Positions 44,212-53,307 of a stretch of 64,000 nucleotides of DNA are shown here, one piece after another; position 1 is the stretch's first letter, and every line of letters starts with the position of its first letter. The stretch is from assembly GCF_023051105.1 (NCBI RefSeq), contig NZ_JALKIL010000015.1:1-64000 (forward strand). The letters are read 5' to 3'. The position numbers were made by a program, and so were the translations under genes. The notes under the pieces are model-generated. The model had not been told where the DNA came from, ran no database searches, and saw nothing but the letters and a program-made list of their open reading frames with translations. The DNA comes from Anaerobiospirillum sp. NML120449 (GTDB taxonomy: Bacteria; Pseudomonadota; Gammaproteobacteria; Enterobacterales; Succinivibrionaceae).

Positions 44212-45714
44212 TTACTGGGCTCCGGCTTCAGAGGATGGAGTGGCAGCGGATGGGGCCTGTGGAGCTGCTGGGGCCTGTTGAGCTGCTGGGGCCTGTTGAG
44301 CTGCTGGGGCAGCAGGGGCGGCTTCAGGAGCTACGGTTACACCTGCAGGCAGAGCATTCTTGTTGATACGGGTGTTACCTACAGCCTCTTCACTGGTAAT
44401 AGGAGCAGGCATCTGATCTGGTGGGTTGCCCTTCATTGGGTCCCAGCCAAGAGTAATGAGGTAGACGCCAAAGCCAACAAGGAATGCAAAAGGAATGTGC
44501 CAGCCGTAACGCAGCCAGTTCATGAATGAGCGGGCCTTAGGGAAGACATTACATACGGCAACGCCGGCAGAGGAGCCAAACCACATCATGGAGCCGCCGA
44601 ATCCTACAGCATAGGACAGCAGTGCCCAGTCGTAGCCGCCCTTGATAAGAGTAAGCTGGGTGAGTGGTATGTTGTTGAATACCGAGGATACGAAGCCGAT
44701 GGCCATGGTGGACAGGATGGAAGCGTCAGGTACGGAGTCGATTGGCACGAGCTCGGCACAGAATACCAGAGCAATAAGGAATACTGTGGACTCAATGGCG
44801 GTCAGGCCTTCACGGAAGTTGATCTTCACAAAAGGAGTGCCAATCAGAATGGCGATCCAGATACCAAGGGCAGGGAACTCAAGGAAGTAGTTGAAGATAA
44901 TGGCACCGGCCAGAATCAGACCAACCAGGGCAATACGACGGGTCTCGACACGTACGCCGCCCTGTGGAACAAAGACGTCCTGTGTATACAGATGCTGCTG
45001 ACGGGCACCAAAGAATGCCAGTATTATGAAAGCGGAAATTGCAGGGATAAAGGCATGGGCCAGGACGAGTGGATCCTTACCGAAGATCCAGATCAGGGTA
45101 GTAGTAGTATCGCCCACTACCGATCCTGCACCACCTGCATTGGAGGCAGCACAGATAGCGGCGATATAACCGATGTGTACCTTTCCTTTGTAGAGAGTTG
45201 CGGCCATGGAGCAGCCGATAATTGCAGCAGCAATATTGTCAAGGAAGGTTGAGAGTATGAATACGAACAGTAACAGAACCATGGCACCGCCCATGCCCTT
45301 AGGCAGGTAACGTGGCAGCACGGCAGGGAACTTGGATTCCTCAAAGATGTTAGCCAGAATAGCAAAGCCAGGCAGCATCAGAGCGAGGTTGAGGTAGGTA
45401 TTCCATGAGCCTTTTACCCATTCACCATCGGCGTTGGTATAACCAAAAAGCTTATGAATCACCGAGAAGTCAACAAGGAATTCATACTTGTAGAAACACA
45501 AAGCCAGCAAACCTATCAGGGCAACATGCATGGTCTTGTTGTAAAACACGGCTACACCAAGGAGGATGAGACCGAAGATGATCATCTCATAGCGGATGCC
45601 GTAAACAGTAGTAGTGGTGATAATGGCGGAGCTGTCGCCAGTTGCGGCCATGGCGGCGCTGCCGGCCATGCCGAGCAACATCGCCACCATGCTAAAAATT
45701 TTAAAGAGGGGCAT
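44212..45714 (-). CDS. NhaD-like Na+/H+ antiporter (ArsB/NhaD superfamily) with Ala/Pro/Gln tail
   Basis: A 500-aa inner-membrane ion transporter. An N-terminal hydrophobic segment (residues 1-23) is followed by about twelve helices. Family-typical motifs are FILSTFLDNIAAA and SNAGGAGSVVGDTTT in the first half, and SSVFNNIPLTQLTL in the second. The DNI/NNI inverted repeat and the GD pair are typical of NhaD-type sodium/proton antiporters and related ArsB-like carriers. After about residue 430 the protein becomes a disordered Ala/Pro/Gln tail with repeated AAQQAP, encoded by an 18-bp tandem unit near 44255-44310; this tail is not part of the family. The ribosome-binding site is weak. A six-helix membrane protein gene lies 276 bp upstream on the same strand. 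Confidence 0.85.
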   Translation of the reverse strand: MPLFKIFSMVAMLLGMAGSAAMAATGDSSAIITTTTVYGIRYEMIIFGLILLGVAVFYNKTMHVALIGLLALCFYKYEFLVDFSVIHKLFGYTNADGEWVKGSWNTYLNLALMLPGFAILANIFEESKFPAVLPRYLPKGMGGAMVLLLFVFILSTFLDNIAAAIIGCSMAATLYKGKVHIGYIAAICAASNAGGAGSVVGDTTTTLIWIFGKDPLVLAHAFIPAISAFIILAFFGARQQHLYTQDVFVPQGGVRVETRRIALVGLILAGAIIFNYFLEFPALGIWIAILIGTPFVKINFREGLTAIESTVFLIALVFCAELVPIDSVPDASILSTMAIGFVSSVFNNIPLTQLTLIKGGYDWALLSYAVGFGGSMMWFGSSAGVAVCNVFPKARSFMNWLRYGWHIPFAFLVGFGVYLITLGWDPMKGNPPDQMPAPITSEEAVGNTRINKNALPAGVTVAPEAAPAAPAAQQAPAAQQAPAAPQAPSAATPSSEAGAQ

Positions 45715-45990
45715 ATTTAATCTTCACAAAATGCTCTGCCCTGACATCAGGCTATACCACGGGATCAAAGGCCTCATGGTGGTATGTATAAGCCCGTACT
45801 GAAAAAGAGATCCGATCGAGGCTGTACTGGCAGTTATCAGATCAGGGATGTACTGGCAATTAACAGTATCCTGGATGGTACTTAAGGCAGAAAATCAATC
45901 TATTGCAGGGTAAAGAATCGTGGTGACCTGTACCCGTGGATTCTGATCAGAACCTGTTTTCAAATCAGGCTGAAGAGCCGGACTGCTTAA

Positions 45991-46764
45991 TCAGATGCGC
46001 TTGTTGTCGTTCTGCTTCGGGGCAGGTGGAGCTGCATCGCCGTCCTTGATTTCAGTGCTGTCAGAGTGAATGTAGCCACCCATGGACTTCAGGGCATCAA
46101 GATTGATATCGGCATCTGGGGAAGGCCTGGACTTTGGCTTGCTGTGGTGATGGCTGTAGTCAACGCCATCTTTCTGGATACGAAGTACGAATTTAGGTGC
46201 ATCGGAGTAGTCGATGTGCAGGCCAAGACGCTGAACCCAAACCCAGAAAGCGATTACGATGAAGTGAGCGTAAACAAGTCGCAGGGTCAGAAGACCATAC
46301 TGGTCAAATATATTGAGAACTGCAACAGAAACTACCGGACCAACTGCCCAGGCAGCCAGTGACATGGCTGAACTGCCGCCCTGGGAGGCAGCCTTTACCT
46401 GAACGTTGAAATTGGCGGTGAAGTACCAGCTCATACCAACACCGCTGATGAGCAGGCCAACGATAAGCATTGCCTGATTCATGGCCAGAGACATGAACAG
46501 AAGGCCAATCATCATGATCAGTACATCCTGCTCAAATACAGCCTTTACGCCTACCCTTGGAATAAGCGGACGTAAAATCAGCATTCCGGCAATAATACCG
46601 GCGATAAAGGTAGCACTGACTACAATTGAAGCAATTGTGTACTCTCTGTCAAAGAAGGTTGCCCACAGAGAAAGGCTTGCGAAAATTGCAACCACTACGC
46701 CGGCACATAAATAGCCTGTAGCTATAAAGATGCCCTTACGGGTTAAATTATCGTTGGTTGACAT
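45991..46764 (-). CDS. Six-helix membrane protein, half-size MFS-like
   Basis: A 257-aa protein with six predicted membrane helices in residues 10-185, then a hydrophilic C-terminal tail with a HHH cluster and basic, Pro-rich sequence. The helix pattern and loops (RPLIPRVGVKAVF between helices 2 and 3, GLLISGVGMSWYFT in helix 4) resemble one six-helix half of a major facilitator transporter, but a full transporter has twelve. No truncation scar is seen: it has its own ATG with a GGTGAAG ribosome-binding site, and the tail looks native. It lies upstream of the antiporter on the same strand, 276 bp away, so co-transcription is possible. No substrate or function can be named. Confidence 0.65.
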   Translation of the reverse strand: MSTNDNLTRKGIFIATGYLCAGVVVAIFASLSLWATFFDREYTIASIVVSATFIAGIIAGMLILRPLIPRVGVKAVFEQDVLIMMIGLLFMSLAMNQAMLIVGLLISGVGMSWYFTANFNVQVKAASQGGSSAMSLAAWAVGPVVSVAVLNIFDQYGLLTLRLVYAHFIVIAFWVWVQRLGLHIDYSDAPKFVLRIQKDGVDYSHHHSKPKSRPSPDADINLDALKSMGGYIHSDSTEIKDGDAAPPAPKQNDNKRI

Positions 46765-48770
46765 AACTTCACCACTTGAGCTTTTGCCCTCAGTCGCTCC
46801 GGCTCTGACCTGTTCCTCAGGTCACCGGGCATACCCGGCCCCGTGCCAGTTTCCTGCGAAAGTGCATCCGATACGGAATTTTGTGCTTCCTGACATTCTG
46901 ATTTACATTCTGTTTTACAAAGTGTTTTTCAGCATGTCTCGCTTTGACGTCAGAGCTTCCCGTTTCATTCAGGCCTTGTCTTTTCAGCTCTATGAGCTGA
47001 TCCTGCTGAAATTACATATGCATCATTAAGCATATGACAGGTCGTCTGTAGACCGCCTGTGTAGCAGAGCCTGTTCATGCTCTGCATATTGCTGAATGAT
47101 AACAACTGTTCTCTTTCGCACACTGAAATGATCTTTGCGCGATCGGTCCATGTGAGGAATACCCGGGCAAGACCATGGTTTACTCCAGTCTTAGCATGCA
47201 GATACTCCCCCTGATATTGGGAAAGGACAGAAGGACACAGGACATCCAGATGTGGATGAAAGAAAGCAGGGACGGGACCTCAAAGGCAGCACAGTCTGTT
47301 TTTCAACAGACCTGAAAAGATATGTACCATACTGGGAACAGATGGCTAAGTGGCTAACCGCAGCGGACAGAGTTGACTGTCACGGGCGCACAGCAGCAAT
47401 AGCTGTCGCGCAGAGATGATTTTGCAGCTGATGTGAGCAGCTGACCATCAATACACAATAACTAATTACCGCCTGTCTGCAGTCGTCATTCCCGGAAGCA
47501 AAGCAGGCTTTACCTGTACGGGTAACTGCCTGTGGCAAGCTTCCATGCAGGGCCCCCATTATGCTGAAGTGGAATTACCTTATGCGCAGTAACAGCTCTG
47601 TATCGTTTAAACAGCAGTTGCTTCCTGGCACACAACCGTAGTTCACAGTTCTGAAGATTGGCAGGCAGGGCAGCGCAGACTTGTAGACAAGAAAGGGCAC
47701 TGTGAGCCTGTTGCAATCATACAGCGGTACACTCTCCCGCAGGCGGTAAGGACTGATCCTCATATAAGCAGAAACTGCTGCGGGCAAAAGCATTTCATAT
47801 TAATTAAGGTATATCCGCCAAAAGTTACTCTGACGCTCACCAGCAGAGGTGATCTGTCGGACAAGCTGCCACTGCAGCCGTTTTCACATGATGTCACGTA
47901 CGGTGCTAACTCAGCATCAGAGATTTATTGACTCCCAGTCATCATAACGCAAGTTTGAGAGCACAGATACAGATGGTCATAAGAAAAACGGGCGCTGCAA
48001 TCATCAAAATTGCCACATTACAAATATCATTATTTGTGATCTGGCTCTCTTTACATCTCTTTGAGTGATTTTTTTCTGTGCCATTTTTATTTACAGCCCC
48101 AGGCATACCCGGATAAAAGATCAGGACAGGATCCGTAGTTTAACTTGGATCCAAGCATGTCATAATCAATGGCACAAAACGGCATCCCTATCTGCAGGAT
48201 CAGACGAAAAGTACCAGTAAATTTCTGGAAAGGCCCCTCAGCAGGTTTCCAAACAGCAAAAATAAATCACTTTAATAAAAAGCGGGCTTTTTCGGATAGC
48301 GTTTACGGCACCTAAATATAGCAACATGCATGAAATTGGTGCACAATAAGGCTATTTATCACAAAATACGCATGAAATTTCCATAGATATGAAAAGGCAC
48401 TGTTTCGGCACTAATGACCATAATTTTGTCACGCAACTTTAAGCAGGGGCAGAGCAAAAAAACTTATAGCTTTGCAGGCAGGCTTTGAAAAGCAATGAGC
48501 TCTTTTCCGTCCCAACGGTATGGGACTGCAACTATGGTTTAAGGTTATAAGAGAGCTGCGCAGGCATGCTGACTGTTCATAGGAAATCGCAAAATGATCT
48601 GTTCATGACACAAAGTGCACATAAAGCACACTAATACATGGACCGGATGAAGCTGTAGTGAATTTTGAGAACCGAGGGGCCGGTATGGAAACTGAACAGG
48701 CTGCCTGCCTGCAGGCAGGTAGGGCATCATGGATATAAAGAGGGAGGGTTGGACCCCTGTCAGGATGCGA
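46765..48770. other. 2-kb gene-poor region
   Basis: No gene is convincing. The hairpin CATATGC/GCATATG lies near 47017-47037. The segment 47900-48450 is AT-rich and non-repetitive, with no long open frame. Confidence 0.4.
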
Positions 48771-48799
48771 TATGGTTAAAAAGCAATAATATGCTAAAA

Positions 48800-48930
48800 T
48801 GCCCGTCCTGGTATGAGAGCTTATTGCTCTTTAGTCCAGTCCAGTCCGGCCCCTCCGGCCCTGCAGTGCAGCAACACATTGCAGGTAAAAACAAAGGGCT
48901 GCTTATCATGAGGTAAGCCCGTTTTTTCTG
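48800..48930 (+). ncRNA. Candidate small RNA
   Basis: An extended -10 box (TG-N-TAAAAT, 48792-48800) has no good -35 but could start transcription near 48807. The segment contains GTCCAGTCCAGTCCGGCC, a GCTGC-type hairpin, and ends at GGGCTGCTTA...TAAGCCC followed by GTTTTTT (48922-48927), an intrinsic terminator. No reading frame is convincing. Similarity to known families was not recognised. Confidence 0.3.
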
Positions 48931-49117
48931 TTTGTTCGACTTTTGCCTGTAGTCGTTTTAATTTATGAAGATCATGAGTACGTGACTGACGCCGTATAAA
49001 GGATTGCAGGAGTGCAGGCATGCTGTTTTAAGATGCCTTTCTTGAGGTCACGAGGCCCTGGACTTTCAGGCAATTGGATTTTTGACTGGCAGTAAGTGCC
49101 ATCTGAATTAGGAGTAG

Positions 49118-49582
49118 ATGAAGGTGAAACTCGCTGAAGCACTTCAGGAAAGAGCTGATCTGCAGCGCCAGATTAACCAGCTGCGTTCCAGAGCCATGAG
49201 CGCTGCTCTGATGCAGGAAGGCTCAGAGCCTCTTGAGAACCCGGAGTCACTTTTTACCGAGCTTGAGTCACTGTACCAGCGTCTTGAGCATCTTATCTAT
49301 TCAATCAATATGACCAACAGCCGCAGCATGCTTGAGGGCAAGCCTGTGACCTGGTACCTGTCCCGTCGTGACATTCTTAACCTTAAGATCAGAAACTGCA
49401 GGGACATTCTTGATGTGGCACGAACCAGTAATATGCGTGCCCGAGGCGGTGAAATTAAGATTCTGCCTGCTGTTGATATCAAGGCCCATCAGCAGAAGCT
49501 GGACATTCTTTGCTCCGAGCTTCGCAAGGTGGACAACAGCATTCAGCAGTTTAACTGGAGTGCTGATCTGATTGAGGAGTAG
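49118..49582 (+). CDS. DIP1984 family protein
   Basis: A 154-aa cytosolic protein of the DIP1984 family (DUF6847), whose members are compact, mostly helical proteins of about 150 aa. Recognisable family segments are KLAEALQERADLQRQINQLR at the start, INMTNSR in the middle, RRDILNLKIRN, GGEIKILPAVDIK, and the closing IQQFNWSADL. Full length. The ATG is preceded by a strong ribosome-binding site (TTAGGAGTAG). The biochemical role of the family is not established; older annotations call some members septicolysin without good reason. It is a single-gene unit. Confidence 0.9.
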   Translation: MKVKLAEALQERADLQRQINQLRSRAMSAALMQEGSEPLENPESLFTELESLYQRLEHLIYSINMTNSRSMLEGKPVTWYLSRRDILNLKIRNCRDILDVARTSNMRARGGEIKILPAVDIKAHQQKLDILCSELRKVDNSIQQFNWSADLIEE

Positions 49583-51275
49583 GCCTCCTGACTTCATACA
49601 GACCAGTCAGAGCATGGTGTGCCAGAAGCCGCAAGGCGGCAGGCCTTAGTCTTTGACATTGCGCAGCATATCGGTTTTCAGTCGGTAGTCTGCTGTTTTG
49701 GGCGAATACCAGCGAGTCGACATTGTATTGTCGAAAAGGAACCTGTCACGTTTAAGCTCCAGGAGCGGAGTATTTGTTATTTATCATTCACGCTCAGCAT
49801 AACTTACAGGTGCACAATTCACGTTGTATTGTTACTACCATGGTATTGACGAAGCAGCCGATGAGGGTGGGACGTGGGACCTGACCCGATTTCTGCATAT
49901 CTGCAACCCGGCCACAGACGCAGGATTGCCAGGCATCAAGTCTGTCAGGCCACATGGCTAAACCCGTTTTAGCAGCACATCTGCCCTTACACCACCGGTC
50001 CATGGGGCTTTTATTTGTATTTCCCCGGCCAGCCCTCTTGTTCACGAGGAGCCATGGCCTCGCTTTCCCAGCCCCATTCATCCCCGGAATCCAGTCTTCC
50101 TTTGAATTCCGTCCTTTCATAACCCCTTTCGTCCTCATAACCCCTTTGCCAGGTAAGCCTGATCTGACCCTCCTTTATTAGTGTTTCTCTGCTGCGCCAT
50201 AGCTTGTCCGGCGTCAGGCCCCCGTGCTTATTGCCTGAAATTGCAGCCTCACATCTTCCTTGATCTCCTGACTTTTCTGCTCTCTCATGGGCCTTATGGT
50301 CAGTCCCGCAAATCTGCTGATAATGCAGCAGCATTACAGATGTAGAGGGCTTTGCCAGTATAGCCGTCAACACTTATCCGTATCCATTACGAAATCAGAT
50401 ACTGCATTGTGCTCATAATCACTGCCTCGCATGGCTGGGCCAGGGGCAGCAAGACCAGGGGCAGCAAGACCAGGGGCAGCAAGGCCATGGGCAGGTCAGG
50501 GCACATCTTTACTCTTCCCCTTTAAATTCATCTGGATCTGCATCTCCATGTGTACTGCACCTGAACCTGACCTGTAGCGGCACTTTCAGCTTCCGCATCA
50601 AGGTAGTCGTGACATTCGCATGTATATGACAGCTGCAAGGCTGGCTGCTTGTTGGCCTTGCAGTGTGGCTGGTATTGCACTGTGCGGGACAGGGCGGCTG
50701 AGTTCGTGGCAGTGATGACAGTCATGACAAGGGCTGTCGTAGCTGTGGCCATAGCTAAGGTCTTAGTCGTGACGGTGCTTCGGGATGTTATTGTTTGTGC
50801 TTTTGACTGTGTTCATGAGCTTTTATGGGGGCGGGCCTGCTGGGACGGGCCAGGATAATTACTGGTGCACATCTGATACTGTATGTATTTTTCTTTGTCT
50901 GGTTTTGACCGTATAACAGGTAAAATAATGCCGTTCTTTTGTCTCTAATCTGTTCAGCTTATGTCTGGCCTTGCTTCATGCATGACCGGTTACCGTCCCT
51001 GTTGCATTCATCCTGGCTGGACAGGTCCGTTTGCAGGGCTGGGCTATGGGGACAGCGTAATTGCATCTTTGCAGATATATTACCGATGCAAATACGCATC
51101 CCCATATATGTCACACAAGCACCTGGTAAGCTCCTTTATCCCGTCGACTCAAGTTATGTTGTCTGTATAAGGAGCTGGATTGAGCTAATGCTGATGGAAA
51201 GGGAGAAGACAGCCTTTTAAAGGGGCTGGATGTTTTGCGGCGACTGTGTTTTCACGGGGAAAAGTGTGAGGAATG
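49583..51275. other. 1.7-kb gene-poor region
   Basis: No gene is convincing. GGGGCAGCAAGACCA is repeated in tandem three times near 50440-50500. Open frames on both strands are short and compositionally odd. Confidence 0.4.
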
Positions 51276-51278
51276 CCG

Positions 51279-51306
51279 CAAAAAAAGGCGTAAAGCGCCT
51301 TTTACC
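51279..51306. terminator. Small bidirectional hairpin upstream of the JetD-like gene
   Basis: AAGGCG/CGCCTT with a TAAAG loop, flanked by seven A on one side and TTTT on the other. It could stop transcription on either strand, the minus strand more strongly. No gene ends nearby. Confidence 0.5.
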
Positions 51307-51316
51307 GGTCAGGCAG

Positions 51317-51554
51317 TTTTGTAGATATGGCCATATGCTATAATTGCTGGACTGAAGATTATTGTGCCTCCCTGCGCCCGCATTACGGATCCAGGCGCAG
51401 CGCGCCCCGGAGAGCATTTGGATAAAGGGAAAAATCCCTTTTCCTGATACCATTACAGGGTATTGCCTCCGCAGGTACTGTCTGAGGCTTTGGTTTAGTT
51501 TGGTAAGGCTACTTTGCTAAACCTAAGCCTTAGTGGTGCATCAGAGCTGACAGG
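51317..51554 (+). promoter_or_regulatory. Promoter and structured leader of the JetD-like gene
   Basis: An extended -10 (TGCTATAAT, 51336-51344) with a weak -35 predicts a start near 51351, leaving a leader of about 200 nt. Three inverted repeats follow in the leader: CTGCGCC/GGCGCAG (about 51370-51401), GGGA-AAAA-TCCC with TTTT (about 51427-51442, terminator-like), and GGTTTAG/CTAAACC (about 51491-51529). This layout resembles a regulated leader. Confidence 0.4.
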
Positions 51555-52946
51555 ATGTCCTGGGCACGTTTAGACCATAGGAAGTTCATTTTGAAAAACC
51601 GTAGCATTATTCGCAGCGAGATTAACAACTACTATCGCGCCAAAGTGATCAGCTGGCTGGCCAGTCATGTAAATGACAAGCGTGATGTACCTGAGGATTT
51701 TCCTACCCACCTTTATCTTGGTGCTCCAACCAGAGACGAGGATGTAGCTGAGAATCAGACTGCATTTATCAATTTCTGCAAGGAATGGAGTGCTCCTCTT
51801 CCTGCTGGTCATGTAGAGTTTGTAGATCGTACTTTTGACGATATTGGCGCCGTTAAGGTTCCGGTACATCTGGTATTTGAGACTCCTGAAGAGCTGGCCA
51901 CCTGGGCCGGTCACCTGGTTGAGTATCAGTCTGCTATCCGCTGCCTGAGCCTCATCCTTCAGGAAATTCCAGAGCTTACCGACTCTGCCCTCAACGTTAT
52001 CAATGGTCTGTCCAATCTTGACTGGATCGACTTTGAGCGTGTGGTTGCTGTTTCCAAGTGGCTCTGTGAAAACCGCGACTCCAACTTCCTTACCCGTCAG
52101 ATTCCTATCCGTGGTATCGATACCACCTGGTTTGAGAAGTACACTCCACTGCTTCTGGACTTCCTGCGCGACTACCTCGAGCTCAACCCATACCGCAAGG
52201 ACATTCTCCAGCTCGGTATCATTCCGCCACCATCTCTGGTACGTATTGTCCTCTTTGATGATGACCTGCGTGCCCGTGTTGGCGGCATGAAGCTCTTTGC
52301 CTGCGCTATTGACGAAATGGCCTCACTGCAGCTGCGTCCTGACCGTATTGTCTTTATGGACAATATCTCTACCGCTGTGGCTTTGCCTCCAATCAAAGGC
52401 ACCATGGCTATCATGACCCCGCTTTCACATATTCGTGAGGTCTGTGAGGTTGACTGGGTTGCCAACAGCCAGTGTCAGTATCTGGGCTCCATTGATCTGA
52501 AGTCCTTTGCCATTCTGCACAACCTGCGTCTGTATCTGCCAAATATCGAGAGCCTCTTAATGGATGAGCAGACTCTGCTGTCCAACCAGGATCTCTGGAC
52601 TGCCAACGATGCCCAGACCTATGACTGCGCACCTGTTGCCTTAAATCAGGCAGAAACCCACCTCTACCGCTGCCTGCTTGACGGTTTCTACGGCACCAAT
52701 ATCCGTCTTGATATCGAGCGTCTGCCACTGGCTCTGGTCGCCACTGCTCTGGGCTCTGAAGATGAGTCTCTGGCTCACGATATCAAGGTAAATGGTATTG
52801 ATGGCGTTCGTCCAAATACCCTCAAGGGCAATGACCCTTACCCTGATCTCGAACAGCGCCGCAAGCTGGCCAATGTCGCTCTGCAAAAGCAGAAAGACAA
52901 GGAAGAGGAAGCTGAGCAGGCTGCCAGCAGAGAGCGCAGAGCCTGA
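51555..52946 (+). CDS. Orphan JetD-like protein (DUF3322-DUF2220) with altered TOPRIM residues
   Basis: A 463-aa homologue of JetD, the DNA-cleaving subunit of the Wadjet anti-plasmid complex JetABCD, related to topoisomerase VI subunit A. DUF3322 covers about residues 15-200 (DFPTHLYLGAP, GAVKVPVHLVF, IRGIDTTWFEKY), and DUF2220 with the TOPRIM fold about 215-395 (FMDNISTAVALPP, LGSIDLKSFAILHNLR, LMDEQTLL, IRLDIERLP). The motif glutamate usually in FVEN is D269, the usual GDID is GSID (S312, D314), and RLEQER is RLDIER. Several metal-binding acids are therefore shortened or lost, and nuclease activity is doubtful. After residue 400 comes a charged tail rich in Lys and Glu. No jetA, jetB or jetC gene is in the window. 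The ATG has only a close AGG as ribosome-binding site. A moonlighting DNA-sensing role is possible. Confidence 0.88.
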   Translation: MSWARLDHRKFILKNRSIIRSEINNYYRAKVISWLASHVNDKRDVPEDFPTHLYLGAPTRDEDVAENQTAFINFCKEWSAPLPAGHVEFVDRTFDDIGAVKVPVHLVFETPEELATWAGHLVEYQSAIRCLSLILQEIPELTDSALNVINGLSNLDWIDFERVVAVSKWLCENRDSNFLTRQIPIRGIDTTWFEKYTPLLLDFLRDYLELNPYRKDILQLGIIPPPSLVRIVLFDDDLRARVGGMKLFACAIDEMASLQLRPDRIVFMDNISTAVALPPIKGTMAIMTPLSHIREVCEVDWVANSQCQYLGSIDLKSFAILHNLRLYLPNIESLLMDEQTLLSNQDLWTANDAQTYDCAPVALNQAETHLYRCLLDGFYGTNIRLDIERLPLALVATALGSEDESLAHDIKVNGIDGVRPNTLKGNDPYPDLEQRRKLANVALQKQKDKEEEAEQAASRERRA

Positions 52947-53244
52947 TATAACTTACAGGCCCGGTCGCTCCGGCAATACGGCTACAAAGACCGTTCACAC
53001 ATCAAGTGATATGCTCACCTGCAGCACTATTGTCCAGGTGGGTTGATGTTTCCGTCAGGTTTGACCTGACCTGGTGATAACAGCACAGTCACTTCACGGG
53101 ACTTTCAGCCGTATGGATATGACAGGGCTGCAATTACTGCCCCTGTCCCTGCGGCACCCATATTCCGCAGGCCTGTTTCGCTAAAGGGCGGAGCTGCCAG
53201 CGAGGCATCTGCGCCGGGTCCTGACCCCAGTCAGGAATGACTAA

Positions 53245-53271
53245 CCCTGCCTGGCGCAGGGTTTCATTTTT
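53245..53271 (+). terminator. Terminator after the JetD-like gene
   Basis: CCCTGC/GCAGGG stem with a five-base loop, then TTTCATTTTT. It lies about 300 bp past the stop and just before the next gene, separating the two. Confidence 0.55.
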
Positions 53272-53307
53272 CAGCAAAAGATTAATCGCACCGTACAAGG
53301 TAATAAC

